A DNA stretch of 25,306 bases, taken from the NCBI GenBank assembly GCA_025093555.1, contig JAIWNF010000143.1:1-25306 (forward strand), given 5' to 3'. Source of the DNA: Circinella umbellata (lineage: Eukaryota; Mucoromycota; Mucoromycetes; Mucorales; Lichtheimiaceae). Shown one piece after another: positions 1 through 10,694 of this stretch. The position numbers and the translations under genes were made by a program. Positions within the stretch are counted from its first letter, which is position 1, and every line of letters starts with the position of its first letter. The notes beneath the pieces were generated by a model. The model made no database searches, was not told where the DNA came from, and was given only the letters and a program-made list of their open reading frames with translations.

Positions 1-1750
1 GGATGTTGATAAGCTTTCTCTTGATGACAAGAATGATTTGTGTATTCTTAATTGCTATGAAAACAAAGTATGTAGCCAGCTGAAAACAAAGGGAAGAGCT
101 GAGATGAGGTTAAAGGAAGGCTGTATTACTATACATACATATTATCAATAGGATGTAGCTGTCAGTTACTTACCGTATTTATATATATCTATCTACATTA
201 TCATACCAACGATTCTGTTACATACATACTCTTCAAAAATGTTTATTTGGTTCAATAGACAATGTATACTGTATTTGTTTCCTGTTTAACAGGCACTGCT
301 AAATATAAAGTTAATCAGACAGGGAAAGAAAAGGTAAAGTAAATACACGGAAAAATAAAAATAAATAAAAAATGTTTCGTTTCCAAGTCTATCATATGTA
401 GATGTTCTTGTGTTATTTACTTGACTGGGTCAATGAGCTTAATTTTACACAATAAAGTTTAAGGTGTTCTACATAAGTTTAACTTATATGAAGCAATGTA
501 GTTAAAAGACTAACATTATATACTATTTACAGGTAAAGTATGTTATTACCATTCACTGCAGCACCCTGGCCCATCCGTGTGGCTATATTATATGGTTCTG
601 TTGTATATTTTTAATTTATTTTCGCTATGTTTTATTATGATATTTTGTCTCAAGTTACTTATATAAATACTTCTATGCTCTTCAACTTTTTTTCTGGCAA
701 TTGGTCATCACAGCTCCCACGTCCATCTTGCCACACCTATAACATTGTATGCCAGTTTCTAGCAACAAGACTTTCAATGACCAACAATTCTTTGTAATCT
801 CATAGCTCAAAAGTTGCTCCCAAAACATTTAATACTGAGATTTTTCATTTAATATCACGGAAGAGAGTGTTTAAATTTAGATACAATAAATATATCTTGA
901 CGACTTTCGAAAAAAAACAAACTATGGTTCAGCCATGTAAAGTTTGTCTGATCTTGAAAAGGTCCGAGAAAAACCATATTTCTTATGTGAATAATTTTTT
1001 TGTAAGGAGGAGGTGAATGGCGTCATAATAAAGCTACTGGTATTTGTTTATTTGAGACATGCGTGTGAACGCTAGTGGCGGACTGTCACGTGAAACTGAT
1101 AATACACAAGGACAGAAGCAATAAAAAAGGTGAGATGAGAAATAAGAGAGTTGTGTGAATAAAGGAAGTGATGTTGCCCAGTTGATTCTTTAGTTATTTT
1201 TAATATGTATCATTATTATTACAAGGTGTGTGGTCGGAATTATGCAAGTAAAAAGAAGGCATGAGATGTGACATAGTTTGGTTATGAACAGTTCATCATA
1301 GAAAATGAATATTCAATAAATATGCTCCAAATGGCTTAAATATGTAGACCGCAAGAGTCGATGTGTTGAGCTAATGTGAAGTGCTGATAATTGGAAGAAG
1401 TTAGTCAAAAGATAGTTGCTGGATCATCTTTAAAATAGCACCCGGATTGGGATCAGGATGCCACATGCATCCCTATACTTGTTCCCAGATGTAATATTTG
1501 TAAGTGCATTCAAGAAAAATTTCGGCAGGGTCAGTGGCAGCTTGGTAAAGTTGGCAAATTGAAGTTGTGGCATAAGACAGACCAAATCGATGAAATCGTT
1601 TTTAGTTAGCAAAGTTTTATGATAACACAAAACCAGATTTTTCTTGTGGTATGTTCTCTTGGCCATGACCAAAAATTCAGCCATGTTTAAAGGTGAGATT
1701 GTATGCTTTTTTGGTAAGAGGGCTGCATATTCGTCGGTATGTTTTTATTG
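1..1750. other. AT-rich region without a supported gene
   Basis: This stretch is AT-rich and shows no recognisable protein family, RNA gene or clear repeat. The longest open frame starting at ATG is 84 codons on the minus strand (1684 to 1430). Its product is not obviously low complexity, but I recognise no family and see no supporting splice structure, so I do not call it a gene. The stretch lies outside the CACTA-like element that begins near 1760 and probably represents the DNA into which that element inserted, or older decayed repeat DNA. Confidence 0.5.
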
Positions 1751-1854
1751 CAACTAATGAGTACCCACTGCGGTAAGGATTGGCACTAGAAGCATACATT
1801 TTGACACTGATTATGTTTATACACTAGAAATTAGAGGGGCTCTAACAGTTTAGT

Positions 1855-2110
1855 GTACGAAGTAAATAGTGCAAGACTAGTGATTTGCAGTGTACTAAAT
1901 AATCAGTGTAAAACTAGTGATTTGCAGTGTACTAAATAATCAGTGTAATACTAGCGATTTGCAGTGTACACAAATAAATAGTGTAATACTAGCGATTTGC
2001 AGTGTACACAAATAAACAATGTAAAACAGTGAGTTTTCATGGACAGAAAATAACAGTGTAAAACCACAAATTCACAGTGACAATAGATAAGATGCATATT
2101 TCCAGTGTTA
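1855..2110. repeat. Subterminal tandem repeats, 38-bp unit, 3'-side end of element 1
   Basis: Four units carrying ACTAGYGATTTGCAGTGTAC start at about 1875, 1913, 1950 and 1988, a 37-38 bp period. Degenerate CAGTGT-containing copies follow to about 2110 (ATTTCCAGTGTTATA). The CAGTG/TAGTG core recurs at the opposite end of the element (17740-18340). Clusters of short repeats just inside the termini are a hallmark of CACTA elements, where an element-encoded protein binds them. The assignment to this element is inferred from the shared core and position. Confidence 0.7.
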
Positions 2111-2284
2111 TATTATAAATGACTAAAGCTATATATTTTTTATTTAAGTGTATAAATATATTTTAAAATAATAGTTGAGATAAATACTACAGTACTTATT
2201 GACTGGCATTATTATTTAGCTGCAGTTCTTTGGTGTTTCTTGTCTGCGCTGGGCTTCTTCTGATTATTGCTTTTTCTTTTTTTT

Positions 2285-2763
2285 TTATTGTTGTTGTTGT
2301 TGCTGTTGTTGCTGTTGTTCTTGTTCTTCTTCTTCTTCATCATCCTGACTTTCATCAGAAGAATCATTCGATGATGCTTCGGATGTGCTTTCTGGTTCCG
2401 GCGTGCTATCATCCATGCTCGATATAATTGTGTTTTCATTGTTATTTAGGACTGGACGCCCTATAGTTACATTATATATAAAAACACTGATTAATTATAA
2501 ATGTCTGACCTAAAATAACAGCATATATATTTAGAATCTACAAATTACTTTCATCATCTGCATCTTCATCTTCAAGTTCAAATTCATTTTCTTGTTGACA
2601 ATATATAAAAGCATGTGCAATTTAGAATTTCAGACAGCTAATACATAATTCTATTACATTTAACAAGAACGGACACCACCTTCAATTACTTCATAATGCT
2701 CATTATGATTATTATTATTATTATTATTATAATTATTATTCACATCGCGTTCCGAGTCAGTAT
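2285..2763 (-). pseudogene. acc1, 3' exons: acidic and poly-Gln tail of the element-1 accessory protein
   Basis: This is the distal part of the accessory gene whose 5' exons lie at 7038-7766; the Harbinger element now separates the halves. Three exons fit GT-AG rules and one continuous phase-1 frame: 2763-2680, 2590-2549 and 2460-2285 (stop TAA at 2285-2287). The first intron's acceptor side retains a branch-like GCTAAC (revcomp near 2795-2800). The encoded tail is hydrophilic: an Asn run, an acidic stretch (ELEDEDADDE), a Ser/Glu/Asp-rich stretch, then about ten Gln. The equivalent part of the element-2 gene is an Asp/Asn-rich acidic tail entered at the same intron phase with the same first codon (G|AT). 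The splice model is mine and rests on frame consistency. A frameshift in the 5' half prevents clean reading into these exons as sequenced. Confidence 0.6.
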
Positions 2764-2825
2764 CTATTTATTTAATTGTAGTGCGCATAGTAAGTTAGCC
2801 AGAATAATAGGAATAAAAAGATAAT

Positions 2826-2861
2826 AGGGGTATTCAATTATAAAATGGAAATTTTGAAATG
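2826..2861 (+). repeat. Harbinger left terminal inverted repeat
   Basis: These 36 bases match the reverse complement of 6976-7011 without mismatch. They begin AGGGGTATTC and end TTTTGAAATG. After two mismatches the similarity resumes for ATGGAAA. Confidence 0.95.
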
Positions 2862-3486
2862 AAATGGAAAAAAACTCAGATCCCAAATATAGAAATAAAA
2901 AATTTCATTCCCATTCTTCATTTTCATTCAGAAAAAGACGTATAGAAGAAAAAAAATGAAAATGAGAAAACATCACTTTACTATAAATGGAAAAAAATTA
3001 GAATGTTTAATTATCTGTTTATATGAATATAAATACATATCAATGCACAACAACTATCATTTCATTTAATGTTACGTATAATAATATAAATATTTGTCTA
3101 CGTATAGATATAAAGACCACTCACGCTTTAACATAAAAGGATTTTTTGCGTGTCCTGTTAATTAGTAATTATGTTTCGTCTCGAATAGCGAGATTTACCA
3201 TAGCAGTAATAATAATCAAAACTTACTGTTTTTGTGTATAATAAATAATATACGCATGGTAGAAAAGGGAAATTATTTAATTTATACATATCTGTATATG
3301 GTACCCAAAAGTCAAAGTAATCAAAAGTGTTTATTATTAACTAAGTTAATCGTTAATTGTAAAAGTATATAAAGGGTATCTATGATCATATAAAATACAA
3401 TTACTTTGTCATCTTTTCCGAGATACTCTTCCTTTTGATATACTAGTCATTATTGACCTTTATACTTATTGTTAACTTAACTTACT

Positions 3487-5107
3487 ATGCAACAAAATAA
3501 CAGCAATATCCCATCTCAACCACCAACTACTCATGTATTCAGTATTACTGGTTCCAATAGCTATAACAATTCATCATCACCAAAAGGCAAGGAAGTAGCT
3601 AGGACACAAAAGCGTAAAAAGAATAGTACAGAAGGTTGGTTTGTAGTTATATAATATTGTAAATATTCTGTCTATATTACGTAAATTTTTACTTAATACT
3701 GATACTATTATATGATACTTTTTTCTCGATTATTATATTACGTAGAAGAAGACTTGCCACCAAATAAGAAATCTTGGACCAAAGATAATGCTATACCTGA
3801 TGGCAAATGTTCAGATGACGTGCTATTGGAATGGTTAACGGAACCTGGTAATTTCCAACGATACAGAGGTATTGGTGGCAAATCAGCCAAAAATAAAAAT
3901 TCTAGAGAACAAAGAACACGGAATTCGAATGGTGATACCAGAGATAAAGTTTTAACATCCATTGTTGCAAGACTACACCAACATAAATTGACGCATCGAA
4001 CGAAGCACACTGTTGGTTGTCATCTACAAGAATGGGTTACTAAGTTCAATAAGGCACAGGACTTAGTAAACAGAGGAACTGGCGGAGGTGGTCCTAGTGG
4101 GGAAGGAAGCATTTTAAATGAGCAGATGGATCCAAACGATTCTGGCGATGATAATGATAATACACAAGACAGTAGTATTACTGATATTAAAAGTATGTTA
4201 TGATAACTTTTTTTAAAAAAGAGCAAATATTAAATTAATTTCTTTTTAATACGTATTTAATCTAAATCAAATAAATATTTTATATGTATATCCAGGTCAG
4301 GTTAAACGAATCTTCAAGTATTACTACGAATTAGAAGCAGTAATGGGTGATACCCATTCAAGTAATCCTCTATACCTTTCTGAATCGATACACTTCAGAT
4401 CACCTTCTGTGCCACCATCACAAATACAAACATCAGCACCAGAAGTATCAACGACAACATATACAGCAGCTGTAGATTCAGCAGTAGACGAATTGAACGA
4501 CAGAGATCATAACGAGTTTATTAATGAAGAAGCTGCAACAGATAGAGGTCGACAAACAGAACAAAATCAACAATCATCGTTTTCAACACAGGATGTTTCG
4601 TCTCGTTCAAGAAATAAAAAGGAAAAGCAAAAAAAAAAGAATCCAATTGCACAAACTATTTGGGACATTAATCAACACAACTCTAAATATATTGAAAAAA
4701 GCCTCGCCATAAAACAAGCCTTAGCCAAACATAAACAAAAAACCGACTTGGAACTACTTGCCATCAAACGACAGGCTAACTTGATAAAAGAACGTGAATC
4801 AAAGACAAATCTTATCAAGGCAATGGCTGATGCTGGTTTTTCCACTGATCTTATACAAAAAGAGCTGCAAAAGGACAGTAAAAAAGAAAAAGAGTGTCAA
4901 AGACTCTATAATAATGAACAAGAAGATATATCAGAATCAGACGATGATAATGTATCATTAGATAGTACTTTGCAAGCGTCGGTCCTCGATTATAATGAAA
5001 GAGACGCAGTAGATGATGAAGAATTAGAAAGCGAGGATGATGAAAGCGATGATGAAAGTATAATAATTATGGAAAATCAACAAAGAGAAGAGGAAGACAA
5101 TGAGTAA
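3487..5107 (+). CDS. Harbinger accessory protein with Myb/SANT-like DNA-binding domain
   Basis: Three exons fit (3487-3634, 3746-4192, 4296-5107), all joined in phase 1 with GT-AG borders, giving about 468 residues. The ATG at 3487 is chosen because it opens the frame and precedes a typical Ser/Asn/Gln-rich leader ending in a basic patch (KRKKNS). Residues from about 55 to 165 resemble the fungal Myb/SANT-like fold carried by Harbinger-type and related transposons: SWTKDNAI near the start, then LLEWLTEPGNFQRYRG, and a later helix GCHLQEWVTKFNKAQDLV. The C-terminal half has a Lys/Glu-rich, probably coiled-coil segment (around KRQANLIKERESK) and a very acidic end. In this superfamily the Myb-like partner binds transposon DNA and brings the transposase into the nucleus. 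No stop or frameshift is visible, so this gene looks intact although its partner transposase carries a stop. The first donor (GTTGGT) is weak. Confidence 0.8.
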
Positions 5108-5258
5108 TGGACAAAAAAAGAAGATATTAGTGTATAATATATGACTAATAAAAATTAGTTAATCTAGTTGGAAACAATAGCTAGAAAAGTAAAAAGATAA
5201 ATGACAGTGTTTTTTTTGGAACATTTATTATTTAATAATACGTAATAAAATAACAAAA

Positions 5259-6786
5259 TTATTCACTATTCATAACTTGATTAAATATTTGTTTTCTTCT
5301 GGCTTTTCCTGGTGTTAGATCTTCTTCAGGATCAGTAGCTGAATTAAAGCTCCCACCATATCTCGTAGTGTTTTGCTGTTGCTGCTCTTGCAAAATTGTT
5401 GTCAGCTCTTCTTCATTGTAAATATCATCTAGTCTACAAGCAGTAATCATATTATGCATTATTATACATGCTTTAATCCAATCTACAGCGTGTTTTGCAC
5501 TATTTTTATCTTTCAACCGTATTGGTAGCTCTCGAAGGCTTTGAAATCGCATTTTTAATATTCCAATTGTATGTTCAATATGAATTCGAACCTTCAATTA
5601 AATCCAGGCATTAATACGTAATTCGTAACTATATAAATTATATGAAGATTTACAGGATGTGCTACTAATAGTTTCTTACCGAGCTTAATCTCATGTTGAA
5701 AGTATCTTGCTCATCTGTCAACTCGGAATTACGTGGCTTTTTATATGGAACAATTATATTTTCCAAACACTCAAAACCTGAATCGCCTAAAAGGTATTCG
5801 TTTTCTTTGAAGTATAGACCAGGATAATGGAAAAGAGAGCTATTACTAAAAATACGGCTATCATGTGTGCTGCCTGGCCAACCAATGTAAGAGTATATAA
5901 TTTGTTTGTTACTGTTGCACACCAAAATGCCGGAGATGCCATACTTCTTTTTATAAGAAAAGTAACTTTGTGGTTCGAAACATGGTTCATTTGCTAAAGG
6001 AAATAATGTGCCGTCAATTATACCCAAGCAATCATTAAATGGAAAACTAGAACTGAAATCCTTTTTTGATAAACATCTTTCTTGTTCATCTGGCCAGCAA
6101 ATAGATGTAGATTCTAATTCACAGATGGCCTTAATGCATCTATTTGTATATTTTATAACTGATCCCTCTAAAATGTAGGTTATGAGATAGATATATAATT
6201 ATATAAATAAGTTGACTCTTATAATAAGTTTTGATAAGATAGCCTAACTTGATAACAGAATGCTATTAATACTACCTCCAACCCCATAATATCTAGCTGT
6301 ATTTCCAACACTTGCGCCGTTTCCATAGAAACCAACCCGTCAAGTGGTAACAAGTAGTTGTAAAAGCACGGGCTTTTGAGGTTTCGATCCACTTGATATA
6401 AATATTGAGTTATCTTTGATCTTATCAAGTATCATATAAAATGCATCTTTTGACATCCTGACCTCTTGGATAAATCTTTCATCATCTAGTTCATTGAACA
6501 ACCAATTGATCCGTGATGGAGCACGAGCTACTTTTTGGCTACGATCAAGATATCTTCGACTGCTAATTTCATTAAGTAATTCCCCCCACGGTACAGATGA
6601 GAGTGGGCTATATTGTAACATATGGTCGTCATTATTTCCCTCAAGATCATCTTCTGGATCACATGAAATTCCACAATCAGCATCGCCATCATCAATGAGC
6701 ATTGCTGTTGTACTTGAAATTGTTTCCAGTGCACCCATAATACCAAGTGCATATTCAACTTGGCGTTTTTTACTGTATCGTGGCAT
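5259..6786 (-). pseudogene. PIF/Harbinger DDE transposase (DDE_Tnp_4 type) with one in-frame stop
   Basis: Three exons fit (6786-6276, 6167-5680, 5591-5259) with GT-AG borders, for about 443 codons. The start is the ATG at 6786-6784. The catalytic core is well preserved: IIDGT (D222), GWPGSTHDSRIF (around 268-279), LLGDSGF (D299) and, across the last splice, LSSVRIHIEHTIGILKMRF (E339), which fits the DDE triad of PIF/Harbinger transposases. Upstream, LDKIKDNSIF and LGFYGNG-like sequence match the usual N-terminal region. A TGA at 6340-6342 (codon 149) interrupts the frame before GFYGNGASVGNTARYYGVGG, which continues in the same frame. This single stop, possibly from a CGA-to-TGA transition, is the only defect seen; a sequencing error is possible. 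The gene converges on the Myb-like gene at 3487-5107, and together they form one element. Confidence 0.88.
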
Positions 6787-6975
6787 AACTGTAAATGATA
6801 TAGAATAGTTGTTTTATTGAAGTAAAAAGAAAAATAAAGAAAAAAATAAAAAGAAAAAGAAAAGAAAAGAAAAAAATGAAAAACGACGAAAAACGATGAA
6901 AAAATGCATAACTGAGTACCCCGATTTATGTAAATGAAATGGAATCCGAATTTGGTAATCATGTAATTTCCATCC

Positions 6976-7011
6976 CATTTCAAAATTTCCATTTTATAAT
7001 TGAATACCCCT
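6976..7011 (-). repeat. Harbinger right terminal inverted repeat
   Basis: This is the perfect 36-bp inverted partner of 2826-2861. It ends at base T7011 and is followed by AATATATAT. It lies 25 bp past the predicted splice donor (7037-7036) of the host acc1 intron. Confidence 0.95.
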
Positions 7012-7037
7012 AATATATATAAAAAAAAACTTAATAC

Positions 7038-7766
7038 CATCATGAAGCTGATTTTTTTTTCTTAGCCATATGTCCTTGTTGAACGTTTTGCCATTTTTTG
7101 GCAAGTGCCATGTGTGCTCCCCAGTGGTTTTCACATGCCTTTAATGGCACAAGCGCACTAACTTGTTCCTCAAAACTTGTGTACAATATATAATAATATG
7201 GTTTTATTTCTTTCCATGTAGTGCTTGATTTTATTTTATTTTTTAGTTTGAATTCTTCTACAACCTTCTCCACTTCCTTTTTCAAATTTGATACCCTTGT
7301 ATCAATTTCTTCTTCACTTAACGGCTGCATGTTTTTATTTTTACGATATACTTTGATAAGGCCATGATAAAGCCCCCATCCAAAGCCTTTTAATTTTTGA
7401 TAAGATTTATTAGTATATTTATGAGTTACGGTGTGCCTAAACGGCTTGATATCAGGTAACATCGTGGAAACATCATGATTTGAATTATGATTTTTATATT
7501 CTTGTTTCTCCAACAAGGTTGAAAGACGTTTATTTACTGCTGTCTGTTCTGATAATTCCATTTTAAGCTTTTTTATCTCTTTAGACATTTTTTTACCATC
7601 TTCTTCCATTTTTTCTTGAATCTTTATTAACGTCATCGCTATATCTGTGCAAAAACAAGACCATTATCAAAATCAATAGCTTTGTTTTAACTATCAGTGA
7701 ATGGTATATCTAATATCAAATACCTCTTATAGCTTCAGTGTTGTCATTTTTATTAGATTTAGACAT
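7038..7766 (-). pseudogene. acc1, 5' exons: coiled-coil accessory protein of element 1
   Basis: Exon 1 (7766-7724, ATG at 7766) joins exon 2 (7644-7038) across a 79-bp intron ending TTTTTGCACAG. The product starts MSKSNKND. It has a Lys/Glu-rich coiled coil (about residues 20-65), a middle region of aromatic and basic residues, and a conserved end ALVPLKACENHWGAHMALAK. As sequenced it stops at TGA 7042-7040 after 215 residues. A run of nine A (coding strand, plus-strand T run 7052-7060) precedes the stop. With eight A the frame would pass the stop and reach a GTATTA donor at 7037 in phase 1, exactly the phase needed for the acidic exons at 2763-2285 and the same as in the element-2 gene. The family is unknown to me. 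Pairing with the transposase suggests an end-binding or regulatory partner, which is inference. Confidence 0.65.
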
Positions 7767-7770
7767 GTTT

Positions 7771-8006
7771 GGATGGGGGACAGAAAGAAAAGTGATGGAA
7801 ATTCCAGTGTCAGAATTTTTTTTTGTAGTCATTGTTATTGTTGTTAAAAAATTGGACGGGGGGCAGGAAGAGGAGTGATGGGAATGTTAGTGTGAGAATT
7901 TTTATCTTGTAATCATTGTTATTGTTGTTAAATAGTTTGGACGGGGGGCAGGAAGAAGAGTGACGGAAATGTTGGTGTGAGAATTTTTTTTTGTATAAAT
8001 ATATCA
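7771..8006. repeat. Three tandem 83-85 bp repeats between acc1 and tnp1
   Basis: Units begin at 7771, 7854 and 7939 with GGAYGGGGGRCAGGAAGA-like sequence, continue through a variable CCAGTGT / TTAGTGT / TTGGTGT core, and end in TTGTTATTGTTGTT. The last unit is shortened. They lie directly upstream of the acc1 start codon and just past the tnp1 stop, so they occupy the acc1 promoter position. The first unit contains CCAGTGTC, the same core as the subterminal repeats of element 1. Confidence 0.85.
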
Positions 8007-8013
8007 ATAAAGG

Positions 8014-10403
8014 TCACGGAGGGTGCCACAAGATTTTTTTTAAGGGGTGCATGTCGTTCCATACCACATAACGGCGACTTTGATTAATCGCTGTAAGCCC
8101 TGCCAGGCACTCAATATCGGTAACAGAAACTACTACATATTTTGATGAGGATGTTGATAAAATATAAGGAAAACCAAAAGCATCAATGTTTATTTCTAGT
8201 ATTTTTACTAGAGCGAGGAGTCTTGATATTGTTTGTTGTGTATGTTGAAAATAAAAAATAGATTCTCCAAAATATATTCTTGGTTTTCTTTGAATTATTC
8301 GGCTACGCCGATTAATATCAACATCGATCGTGAGTTTCACGTAAAAATCATCGCGACGATGACCACCTCGATTTCGATACGAAGATCCAGTTACATCACG
8401 TTCATTTAACCACAGCCGCGAACCAAATTCAACAGTCGAATTTATGTTATCATTCAGGTCATTGATATGTATGTGCCAATAATTTCGTAAACAAGTTTCA
8501 AAATCATATCTAGCATATTCAGAAATGATACCCGCCCAAAAAGGACCCCATATTTCGCTATCATCGTCGATCCATGATGTTGTAAGAATTTGTTTGTCAT
8601 TATTTGTTGATAAATTACTTGTTTAATTTTTTATTCTTTTATTATAGCGATGAGCGCCAAGTTTATACATTACGTTCCCTGCATTGACACCTGGGGCAGA
8701 TCGACTCTTGATTTTCTGTTTGATTTCTCCTATAGCATGTTCCATTGCATATGCAGAATAGGAAGACATTGGTCCCATTGACCTCATAAAAAGCGAAAGA
8801 TGCGTTAAGTAATGCTGCGAAATTGTAAAGACCGTCGGTTTCACTTTTTTACTCGTTACCAAAGTTTTCAAATAAGTGTGCCATTTGTTTACATTTGTAT
8901 CCACACGTCGAATGTCTGTATCAGTTATGGTTTTAGAAAATACAATGCTGCATATATTCACTAAAGCCATGACAGAATTTTTTGTTTGTTGGTCTTTGAA
9001 ATGATGTATAACAATTGTGGGTACAATATATCTAATAGAATAAAAATGTATTATCAGTTGGCGTTTACTTTTTCACATATTTGATTTCTATTTCTTTTTT
9101 TACACATTGTTAATGAAGATTGTACCTAATGAAATTCCCCCAGTCTTTTGCACGTAGAAGACCTGATTTTTGAGAAATATCAACAGCACATCCACAAAAT
9201 GTTGACGGTATAGTTGATTTCGAATTCTTCATGATAGTACCGATTTTTTTTTGTATTCCAGGTTTTAAATAAAATGGATTACCGCTAGAACCATATATAC
9301 CAATAATGAGCTTCCAAAACTGTCTTACAATTCCATGACATATTAGATGCATACAATCTAAACCGAAAAAAGTTGGGGACTTGAATGATGATAACTTTCG
9401 AAAACGAGTTTTCTTTTTAATTCCTTTTAAGGGGTCGCCTTTGTATAAGTTAATCTTGTGTGTAATACTGGTGAATTTCGTTGAGGGATAAAATACATTC
9501 CACTTTTTACTTCTTTCTTATTTTTGTTTATTATTGTTGCTGGGGATTCTTCTACTTCACAAACTCTACATCCTAACTTTGCCGTATGCCAACATGAAGT
9601 GCCATCTTCGTAGTGGCAGGTAAATCTCCAGTAGCCAAAAGTAAATGCGTGCGTGCGTGATATATATTTTGATCGTCGGCTTTGACCAGAATACCAGTTG
9701 ATTGTAAAGTTTCGAGTTCAGATAACAACGGTTTTAAATAAGAAAATAAATTACGTGGGGCCTTTGGACCTGGTAAAATAGCAGTTTGAATCATCCATTT
9801 ATGTTCGTAGCGCTTGGAAGGTGATAAATTTAATATAATAAAATGAACAATAGTGAGCTGACCATTAGGTCCCAAAGAGAACCCATCTGTATATAATGAT
9901 AAGGCAATGTCAAGTGGGTTTGTGAAATGTCCTTCTGCTTTCATTTCTTTATACGTTTCACCGTCAAAAACATCTTGATACACACCGTCTTCTTTATCTT
10001 AGTTATCGTATTGGGCACGATATAACAGCTCTTTTCTTGATGATTTTTCATATATAAATAATGCTAACATATCCATCAATGAGAATTGCTGTATTGTTGC
10101 TGCCGGCTGCACCGCATTATAATTATCATTATTGTGTGAGCGTTTTTTTGTGAGATATCGTGGTGACTTGCAATATTTACAGCGTCGTGTTCCTTCAGAT
10201 AATTGATACATTTTACACCCGAGAGGGCATGAATCATATTTGGTAGTTTTTAAAGGAAAATCATCCGTCGTAGCATTACTTAATCGATAATGGCTGAAAA
10301 GTGGATCGTTAATACCTTCGTTATAACTGTTAATATCTTTGATAAATTCGTCGTAAAAAGCTCTTGATACACCATGTTTTGTTGCTAAAGAAAAAAGAGA
10401 TTT
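8014..10403 (-). pseudogene. tnp1, 3' part: decayed Tnp2-family (CACTA/EnSpm-like) transposase
   Basis: This is the body of the element-1 transposase, cut off from its first exons (16492-17201) by element 2. It contains a four-Cys zinc motif (SCPLGCKMYQ...RRCKYCKSPRY), the SLYTDGFSL segment with the probable first catalytic Asp, LLLATGDLPA, FFGLDCMHLI with a second conserved Asp, and a DUF4218-like end (SQHYLTHL, MGPMSSYSAY, EHAIGEIKQKIKSRSAPGV). One intron (9125-9032) is apparent. Breaks found by comparison with the element-2 copy are: TAA at 9999-10001 after YRAQYDN; a 1-nt loss near 9595; a second frameshift near 9430-9460; and an in-frame TAA at 8623-8625. The sequence past each break still reads as transposase, so decay is by point lesions. 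It ends at 8014. It lacks three introns that the element-2 copy has in the matching region. Confidence 0.9.
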
Positions 10404-10433
10404 CACTTTGAGCATAAAAACTCCGAAAAAATT
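10404..10433 (+). repeat. Element 2 left terminal inverted repeat
   Basis: This 30-bp repeat is identical to the reverse complement of 16462-16491 and starts CACTTTGAGC. The target duplication TTT precedes it at 10401-10403. Imperfect similarity to the other end continues for about 35 bp more (TTTTTCTCCTGAAAATCTACA against TTTTTCGTCTCTGGAAAATC). Confidence 0.96.
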
Positions 10434-10694
10434 CCATTTTTCTCCTGAAAATCTACATCTCCGAAAAAAATTTTCAGAACTTAATGCTTTGGAGATTTTT
10501 CGGAGATGGCAAATGGAGGGTTTTCAGAGGAAAATGGAGATATTCAAAGTTAAATAATGGAATAAGAAGCTCATTATTCAGCTTAATGTAAGCATTGAAA
10601 TTTTAATTTATTATACGTATATTACTTCATGAACTAGTGGTTTATTATTTTTATAAAAGAAATGAGAATATAATTTATAATAATACAGGCTGTC
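10434..10694. repeat. Element 2 left subterminal region with GGAGA/CTCCG repeats
   Basis: Between the terminal repeat and the acc2 stop codon, short motifs recur in both orientations: CATCTCCGAAAAAAATTTTC, TTTGGAGATTTTTCGGAGAT, AAATGGAGGGTTTTC and AAAATGGAGATAT. The same GGAGATTTTCCGGAGA family of words forms the right subterminal repeats. The remainder, 10560-10694, is plain AT-rich sequence, presumably the acc2 3' untranslated region. Confidence 0.75.

Larger units (their letters stand above)
2826..7011. mobile_element. PIF/Harbinger DNA transposon inserted in an intron of acc1
   Basis: The 4186-bp element is bounded by perfect 36-bp inverted repeats (2826-2861 and 6976-7011; imperfect similarity continues to about 45 bp) beginning AGGGGTATTCAATTATAAAA. 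It carries the two genes typical of PIF/Harbinger elements: a Myb/SANT-like protein on the plus strand and a DDE transposase on the minus strand, convergent and 151 bp apart. The flanks give two readings of the target duplication: AAT (2823-2825 and 7012-7014) if the first base A belongs to the repeat, or TAATA (2822-2826 and 7011-7015) if the element starts at GGGG. The family usually makes a 3-bp TWA duplication, so AAT is slightly off consensus. The transposase has one in-frame stop codon. Confidence 0.93.

Noticed and set aside
1430..1684. 84-codon ATG open frame on the minus strand
   Set aside because: No family recognised, no splice partner and no neighbour to support it. A frame of this length is expected by chance.
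2212..2439. Basic Lys/Asn-rich frame and the opposite-strand hydrophobic frame
   Set aside because: The alternative minus-strand frame (acidic, then poly-Gln, stop at 2285) joins upstream exons in phase and matches the type of tail seen in acc2.
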